Below, one piece after another: positions 22,680-27,577 of a stretch of DNA of 27,577 nucleotides. Source of the DNA: Bacteroides acidifaciens (GTDB lineage: Bacteria > Bacteroidota > Bacteroidia > Bacteroidales > Bacteroidaceae); assembly GCF_903181435.1 (NCBI RefSeq), contig NZ_CAEUHO010000008.1, positions 1-27,577 on the forward strand. The letters run 5' to 3'. Position numbers and translations under genes: made by a program. Each line of letters begins with the position of its first letter. Position 1 is the first letter of the stretch. Below the pieces are notes generated by a model. The model worked only from the letters and a program-made list of their open reading frames with translations, was not told where the DNA came from and did no database searches.

Positions 22680-23714
22680 TCAGATATCCACCCTTTCCTG
22701 TGTTTTCTTGCCACCGTATGCACCAGCAGCACAACATAATGCGGCTCCGACCAAAAGAGCGAAGAATGAAATCAAGGCAGACCGTGCAGCAGCATCTGTT
22801 GCTTTGTCGGCAGCTACAAGTGCCTTATGTTTGATTTCTTTCCATTCTTGTGCCGCCTTTTGCAGATTAGCTTCCAGCTTGTCTATCTGTTCTCCGGCTT
22901 CTGCACGTGCGTTATCTATCAGATTCATATACTGATCCACTGTCTTGTCCGCTTCTGCTTTGGACATATTAGTGTTGTTGGCTATCGCTTTGGACAAATC
23001 GTTCCGGTCAATCTTTTGACTTAGATTCTCCGCACGCTGTTTCAGGCGATCCAGAAAACTGTTGATGGCTTCATCCGCTTCCTGAGGAGAGGCGACAATT
23101 TCCTTGACGGATTTACTTAAGTCATCTTTTACCTCTTCCAGTTGTTTGTTCAGATAGTCCGGCTGCAACTCCTTCACGTTGCTTTTAATTAGCGCGGTAC
23201 GAATGTTCTGCGGAATGTTTTCTTCTTTCAAAGTACCGCTGAAATCAATCTTCCCGAACAAATCTTCTGCTTTCTCCGATAATGCGGAAACGCCATTCCC
23301 GACAATACTTCCTGCTCCGGATAATACGTTGCCGGTGACTGATGAGACAGCTCCCAAGGCATTGGCGGTCATTTTTGCTGCTCCGACAGCCAGGAAGATT
23401 CCCAATATGGCGGCAACGATAAGGGTTGTTGCCCAGACAAGAAAACCATGTATCATTCCATCCATGCCCGCTAGTTTTCCTGCAACAAAACCGCCTGCTG
23501 CCATACTGACAATCAGTATGATGGCAGAACCGATGCCGACAGCAGTGCCTATGCCTGATGCCGGATGTTCGGACAGAGGATCGAGCATGAATAGTCCGAT
23601 ACTTGAATTTAGGATAGATAGCAATACGGATATTGCCAGTACGGTCATTACACCACCGAAAACGCTGCCCCAGGATATCCTGTCCTTAAGGTCAGCCAAA
23701 CTTAATTTTCTCAT
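22680..23714 (-). CDS. Multi-pass membrane protein with a long amphipathic middle
   Basis: The protein has 344 residues. Membrane segments are likely at about 16-40 (VFGGVMTVLAISVLLSILN), 53-77 (GIGTAVGIGSAIILIVSMAA) and 84-113 (DGMIHGFLVWATTLIVAAIL), with a final one at about 310-336 (ALISFFALLVGAALCCAAGA). The N-terminal part, with GGFVAGKLAGMDGMIHGFLVW, resembles widespread small membrane proteins of unknown role, sometimes annotated as PhnA-like. Residues about 120-305 are Ala-, Lys- and Glu-rich and helical, with coiled-coil character (QIDKLEANLQKAAQEWKEIK). Function is unknown; an envelope-stress or scaffold role is only a guess. It is divergent from the oxidoreductase gene and has its own terminator. 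Confidence 0.75.
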   Translation of the reverse strand: MRKLSLADLKDRISWGSVFGGVMTVLAISVLLSILNSSIGLFMLDPLSEHPASGIGTAVGIGSAIILIVSMAAGGFVAGKLAGMDGMIHGFLVWATTLIVAAILGIFLAVGAAKMTANALGAVSSVTGNVLSGAGSIVGNGVSALSEKAEDLFGKIDFSGTLKEENIPQNIRTALIKSNVKELQPDYLNKQLEEVKDDLSKSVKEIVASPQEADEAINSFLDRLKQRAENLSQKIDRNDLSKAIANNTNMSKAEADKTVDQYMNLIDNARAEAGEQIDKLEANLQKAAQEWKEIKHKALVAADKATDAAARSALISFFALLVGAALCCAAGAYGGKKTQERVDI

Positions 23715-23912
23715 AATTGTAAGGTTTTTAAGTTAATATTGTATTCATACTTCAGAAAGAAAACAGCGCGAAAAGATTTTTGTTTGGTAATTTTTGTAAT
23801 GACATTTGCGTATTGTGTTAAAAAAATGAATATCCTACGAACCATATTTTTCATGTGCTGTTGTTTCAAATGAGAACGTAACTAGTGTCGAATCAGTATA
23901 TTTAGTTGTATT

Positions 23913-25136
23913 ATGGACTTACATTCAGGATTGCCCTATTGGGTTATTAAAAACTCGTTATTGGATTATTTTCATCCATTGGAGGATGATTTCTCTACGG
24001 ATATTGTAGTGGTTGGCTCCGGGATAACCGGTGCTTTGATGGTGCACGAATTGTGCAGTGCCGGTTTGAAATGTTGTGTCGTTGACAAGCGCAGCATTGC
24101 GACGGGAAGCTCTGCGGCGAGTACTGCTTTGTTACAATATGAAATAGATGTTCCTCTTTGCCGTATGTCGGAAATGATTGGGGAGGATAATGCTATATCC
24201 GCATACCGTGCGTGTTTACAGTCGATTTCCGACATTGAAAAGGTATTGGAATCGACGGGGGTGGATGGTTGTTTTGAGAGGGTACCAAGTCTGTTCTATG
24301 CCAGCACTCCGAAAGATGAGCAACTTGTGAAGGAAGAATATGAAATGAGGAAAAAGCATAATCTGCCTGTCCGTTTGCTCGGGAAAGAAGAGATAAAGAA
24401 ACATTATAAGCTGGAAGCACCGGGCTGTGGACTGTTGAACGAGATGTCAGCGCAAATTGACGCTTATAGAGCAGCTACCGGTCTGTTGCTTTATCATATG
24501 AAGAAAGACGGATTGGAAGTTTTTACTCATACGGGTGTAAAGGAGTGTGTTGAGAAGCAGGGAGGATATGTCATAGAAACGGACGGAGGACATAAGATTA
24601 ATTGTAAATATGTGATTGTGGCGGCCGGATTTGAAGCCGGAAAGTTCCTGCCGCAGGAGATTATGGATTTGACGTCAACGTATGCACTGGTGTCACATCC
24701 GGTGAATCCCGATGAACTTTGGCCTGAGCACTGTCTGATATGGGAAACTGCTGATCCGTATTTATATATCCGGACTACCGGTGGCAACCGTATCATCATT
24801 GGCGGTGAAGACGAGAAATTCTGCGATCCGGAACGTCGTGATGCCTTGCTTAGAAAGAAAACTCGTATATTGGAAAAGAAATTCAAGAAATTGTTTCCGG
24901 ATATTCCTTTCAAAACTGAGATGGCATGGTGCGGCACGTTCAGTACCACAAAAGATGGTTTGCCTTTTATCGGTACGTGGCCTGGTAAGGAGCGGATGTT
25001 CTTTGATTTGGGATATGGCGGAAACGGCATAACTTTCAGTATGATTGGTGCACAGATTATATGTAGGCAAATACAGGGCATGGAGGATGAGCGCAGCAAA
25101 ATCTTCGGCTATGAAAGGATTGAAAAATATTGGTGA
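23913..25136 (+). CDS. FAD-dependent oxidoreductase, DAO family
   Basis: The protein has 407 residues with no signal peptide, so it should be cytoplasmic. The dinucleotide-binding Rossmann motif is IVVVGSGITGAL (residues about 31-42), followed by an acidic-type end of strand two (CCVVDKRSIATGSSAASTAL) typical of the D-amino-acid oxidase/glycine oxidase fold. A C-terminal FAD contact is seen in GLPFIGTWPG and GYGGNGITFSMIGAQI. Members oxidise amines or amino acids using FAD; the substrate here is not evident. It is transcribed away from the membrane protein gene across a 198-base gap with a poor promoter match (TATATTTA at 23897-23904). A promoter-like site separates it from the next gene. Confidence 0.85.
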   Translation: MDLHSGLPYWVIKNSLLDYFHPLEDDFSTDIVVVGSGITGALMVHELCSAGLKCCVVDKRSIATGSSAASTALLQYEIDVPLCRMSEMIGEDNAISAYRACLQSISDIEKVLESTGVDGCFERVPSLFYASTPKDEQLVKEEYEMRKKHNLPVRLLGKEEIKKHYKLEAPGCGLLNEMSAQIDAYRAATGLLLYHMKKDGLEVFTHTGVKECVEKQGGYVIETDGGHKINCKYVIVAAGFEAGKFLPQEIMDLTSTYALVSHPVNPDELWPEHCLIWETADPYLYIRTTGGNRIIIGGEDEKFCDPERRDALLRKKTRILEKKFKKLFPDIPFKTEMAWCGTFSTTKDGLPFIGTWPGKERMFFDLGYGGNGITFSMIGAQIICRQIQGMEDERSKIFGYERIEKYW

Positions 25137-25160
25137 GCAAAAGAACGATTTGGAAAAGAA

Positions 25161-25194
25161 TTGCTCTTATTTTGAAAATATCTCTTTACTTTTG
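25161..25194 (+). promoter_or_regulatory. Candidate promoter of the duplicated-domain and Sel1 genes
   Basis: TACTTTTG at 25187-25194 matches TAnnTTTG exactly. TTG at 25161-25163 is 23 bases upstream, slightly longer than usual. The element lies 30 bases before the ATG at 25225. Confidence 0.5.
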
Positions 25195-25224
25195 CATTAG
25201 CAAAACTTTTTAAGAGTGCATTAA

Positions 25225-26001
25225 ATGGGCTTTTCATTCTTTAAACAAATTTTTTCGGGGAAAAAGCAAAAGATAGAAAAGATCGAACCGTCGGAACCGT
25301 CCATGCAGTTTGTGTTGAACTATTCGGAAGGTCGTGAACAGACGTCACGAGTCTCCAAAGAAGAAATTCGGCGGGCGATCGATAATCTTGATGAATATGG
25401 GGACATATGGCTTAGTAACTGTCGTACTGTAATTACTCCTTACGGCAACTGTTCGGGGATATCGTGTATGGCTGTGCCGGATGGCAATCCGCAGGTTGCC
25501 GTATATTTCGCTATGGCTGATGGGTTGACGAGGCATGTCAGTGGTGGGTATAGAACGGATGATATTGTCCAGATGTTTTATAACTACTTCGAACGGCTTG
25601 AAATTCCGGAAATCAGTGATTGGGAGAAAGGGCATTACACTCCGGTGCCTCCTGACGATGAGCCGTATTATCTGTATGTGGACAACGAAGAATACAAATA
25701 TATCACTTATGAAGATGTTTTAGCGGCTCTCGAGAATCTCGAAGCCGGTAAATGCACTTCGATGTTGTTGAAGACTCCCGGTTGCCAGAACGGTTATCTG
25801 GAAGTGAGAGGGACGAAAGACGATTATATCGTTGAGACAGGGGGGAATAATGAAGAAGGAGATTGGGTGGTGTTTATGACTCATGCCCCTTATATCGGGC
25901 GTGTCAGATACTGGCTTTACAATTATTATCATAAACGTGAATTTCCCCGGATGACGGATGAATGGAAGGACATAACGGAGGAAGTCGCCAACGATGAATA
26001 A
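25225..26001 (+). CDS. Hypothetical protein made of two related domains
   Basis: A protein of 258 residues without signal peptide or membrane segment; family not recognised. Two halves appear homologous. Residues 43-136 begin VSKEEIRRAIDNLDEYGDIW and end MFYNYFERLEIPEISDWEKG; residues 159-250 begin YITYEDVLAALENLEAGKCT and end WLYNYYHKREFPRMTDEWKD. Each has an N-terminal helix, a beta-rich core with Cys and Gly, and a closing helix with Tyr-Asn-Tyr. The pattern recalls small immunity-type domains, but I cannot name one. It is acidic, has its own promoter-like site and is followed 49 bases later by a Sel1-repeat gene, probably in the same transcript. Confidence 0.7.
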   Translation: MGFSFFKQIFSGKKQKIEKIEPSEPSMQFVLNYSEGREQTSRVSKEEIRRAIDNLDEYGDIWLSNCRTVITPYGNCSGISCMAVPDGNPQVAVYFAMADGLTRHVSGGYRTDDIVQMFYNYFERLEIPEISDWEKGHYTPVPPDDEPYYLYVDNEEYKYITYEDVLAALENLEAGKCTSMLLKTPGCQNGYLEVRGTKDDYIVETGGNNEEGDWVVFMTHAPYIGRVRYWLYNYYHKREFPRMTDEWKDITEEVANDE

Positions 26002-26050
26002 AGGATAAATGACTTATCGAAAGAAAACGGATATACAATAATTTGTAACA

Positions 26051-27319
26051 ATGAAACACAGTGAAACGGTAGCTGTTGCCATTGACAAAATATGGAAAAG
26101 CTACGACAAAGAACAAATGTGGGAAGGGTATGAACTTCTGCGTCAGGCAGCGGAAAAGGGAGATGCAGATGCTTGCTGCTATCTTGGACGGTGCCATTTG
26201 GGGGAAGAATTTGTCTGGTGCGGGGCGGAATTTCCCGTAGATGAGGAACTGGCGTCCCGATTGATAAAGGAGAGTGTGCGTTTAGGTAGTGCCGATGGGG
26301 TATTGTGTGCCTTGCGTACCGGCAACTTGTCTCCCGCAGTTCGGAAAACGATGCCTTTCGCTTCGCTTGAGGAAGCTTTTACGACGGTGCAGCAGCAGGC
26401 GCAGGAGGGAGATGCCTTTAGTCAGTATATGGTGGGAAATGCCCTGTTCTATGGCGATTATCTCGTTATTCGTGGCGACGAAGAAAGCCGCAAGTACAAT
26501 TCTGAAGATGAATATTACGCTTTTGCTTATCCCATAGCAACACAATACTATGAAAACTCGTTCGATAATGGTCTACCGGCTGCATTCGGCAATTATCGTA
26601 CGATTTATGAGTCCGGACTGGCGGATATCGATGAAGAGGTATACGAAAACTATCTGAAACAGCTTGCTGATACAGGTGATCCGCTTACTTGCAATGACTA
26701 TGGCAAGTTGCTGGAAGATGAATATGATGATGCGGAAGGAGCCTTTCATTATTATTCGATGGCAGTAGAGCGCGGGGATGTCCAGTCCGCCTATAATGTG
26801 GCAGTGTGTTACGGAACCGGTTATGGCGTTGATGAAGATTTGGATAAGGCCTTTGAGAATTATATGATAGCAGCGGAAGCAGGCAACGCAAAAGCACAGT
26901 TCCAGATAGGGAACTTTTATTTTGAAGGGCGTGGCAATATTGCACAGGATTATGCTAAGGCGGTGGTATGGTTGAATAAAGCGTATCAAAATATGGATAC
27001 TGAGGACTCCTGGCAACCGGCAGCTGAGCTTGCTATCTGTTATCAAAATGGTCTTGGTACTTTTCAGGATGATGATGCCGCTTTCGAATTCCTTTCCGAG
27101 ATAGAAGAAAATGATATGCTTGGTGAGGTGTGGGAGCCTCTTGATGCCATGGTACTGAATGCTCTTGGTGTTGCTTATGGATTCGGACGAGGGACAGAGC
27201 AGGATATACCTCAAGCGATAGAGTACTTCGATCGTGCTATAGAATATGATTCGGACGAGGCGAAAAGGAACAAGGCTTGCTTTAAGAAAACACTTTTCGG
27301 TGGTTGGAAGATGAGATAG
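26051..27319 (+). CDS. Sel1-repeat (TPR-like) protein
   Basis: A protein of 422 residues with no signal peptide. Sel1-like repeats are visible as AEKGDADACCYLGRCHLG (about 34-51), then GDAFSQYMVGNALFYGDY (120-137), GDVQSAYNVAVCYGTGYGVD (242-261), GNAKAQFQIGNFYFEGRGN (278-296), AAELAICYQNGLGTFQDDDA (324-343) and ALGVAYGFGRGTEQDIPQAI (371-390). Such repeats form a superhelix that binds other proteins, and the product is expected in the cytoplasm. The repeats are irregular between about 140 and 215. It is probably co-transcribed with the duplicated-domain protein and may act with it. Copy B of the 3' repeat element starts six bases after the stop. Confidence 0.88.
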   Translation: MKHSETVAVAIDKIWKSYDKEQMWEGYELLRQAAEKGDADACCYLGRCHLGEEFVWCGAEFPVDEELASRLIKESVRLGSADGVLCALRTGNLSPAVRKTMPFASLEEAFTTVQQQAQEGDAFSQYMVGNALFYGDYLVIRGDEESRKYNSEDEYYAFAYPIATQYYENSFDNGLPAAFGNYRTIYESGLADIDEEVYENYLKQLADTGDPLTCNDYGKLLEDEYDDAEGAFHYYSMAVERGDVQSAYNVAVCYGTGYGVDEDLDKAFENYMIAAEAGNAKAQFQIGNFYFEGRGNIAQDYAKAVVWLNKAYQNMDTEDSWQPAAELAICYQNGLGTFQDDDAAFEFLSEIEENDMLGEVWEPLDAMVLNALGVAYGFGRGTEQDIPQAIEYFDRAIEYDSDEAKRNKACFKKTLFGGWKMR

Positions 27320-27324
27320 CGGTA

Positions 27325-27424
27325 TTGAAAACAGAAATAAGTATAATGTACAGGTGCAATGGAATTACTCCCTGGCATCTGTACATCTTAATGGGACGTA
27401 ACGCATAATTCGGATGGAAGAACT
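27325..27424 (+). repeat. Copy B of the dispersed 3' repeat element
   Basis: TTGAAAACAGAAATAA (27325-27340) matches copy A in 15 of 16 bases. The stem GTACAGGTGC (27348-27357) with GCATCTGTAC (27375-27384) has ten pairs including one G-T. ATGGA in the loop, CTGTACAT after the stem and CGGATG near the end are also shared. Copy B lacks an 11-base stretch between the first block and the stem that copy A has. Confidence 0.65.
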
Positions 27425-27500
27425 GCGGTGTTAAAAGTGCTGTCTGCAATACAGGCAACAATCGGACCTTTAATAGTTTCTTAGAGTTTGCTGTATAATG

Positions 27501-27518
27501 GTGTAGTGTTCACTACAC
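27501..27518. promoter_or_regulatory. Palindromic operator-like site near the window end
   Basis: GTGTAGTG (27501-27508), two bases, CACTACAC (27511-27518): a perfect 8-bp inverted repeat. The compact spacing suits a dimeric repressor site more than a terminator. The gene it would serve lies beyond the window. Nothing else is visible between 27425 and 27577. Confidence 0.5.
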
Positions 27519-27577
27519 AAAAGCAACTATCTCGGGTGACAAAATGATAGCTTTTATCTTTTTCTTTGAAAAAATGT

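Noticed and set aside
23179..23736. Open frame of 185 codons on the + strand
   Set aside because: It is antisense to the membrane protein; its Pro- and Ala-rich content mirrors the codon use of the real gene.

Overview
The window is chromosomal DNA from a gut-type Bacteroidales bacterium, most likely a Bacteroides species. The evidence is the AT-leaning composition, promoter-like matches to the Bacteroides -7 element TAnnTTTG, lipoproteins with acidic residues after the lipidated cysteine, a SusC/SusD pair, and a FimA/Mfa-type (type V pilus) locus. I see no rRNA, tRNA, insertion sequence, integrase or CRISPR array.

Region 1 (1-11671) is a complete fimbrial locus on the + strand. Two regulators come first: an AraC-family activator, then an unusual small protein that joins a sigma-region-4-like helix-turn-helix to an RNA polymerase alpha C-terminal-like domain and carries a G9 tract in its reading frame. 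Next come a DUF3575 barrel-like protein, a DUF3868/OmpA-like/TPR protein, the major pilin, a Mfa2/FimB-like anchor, an accessory subunit and a 1085-residue tip-type protein. Two direct-repeat sites with the geometry of AraC operators lie upstream of the regulator gene and upstream of the first structural gene. A hairpin plus intrinsic terminator sits between the major pilin and the minor subunits, which would favour production of the shaft protein.

Region 2 (11672-12790) holds a short 3' repeat element, a YdeI/OmpD-associated family gene on the - strand, and about 415 bases of leader for the next operon.

Region 3 (12791-21540) is a compact + strand SusC/SusD-type uptake operon: surface lipoprotein, SusC, SusD, an M43-like lipoprotein that has lost its zinc ligands, and a DUF4369/thioredoxin-like lipoprotein. 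It contains no glycoside hydrolase and no adjacent sigma/anti-sigma pair. A peptide or protein-derived substrate is a reasonable guess but is not shown by the sequence. An AraC-family regulator lies just downstream, convergent with it.

Region 4 (22538-27577) holds a membrane protein with a long amphipathic middle, a FAD-dependent oxidoreductase, an internally duplicated hypothetical protein and a Sel1-repeat protein. It ends with a second copy of the 3' repeat element and a palindromic operator-like site.

The most notable points are the likely phase-variable sigma4/alpha-CTD regulator, the matching AraC-type operators that tie the first regulator to the fimbrial genes, the pseudo-metallopeptidase inside the SusCD operon, and the dispersed hairpin-containing 3' element.
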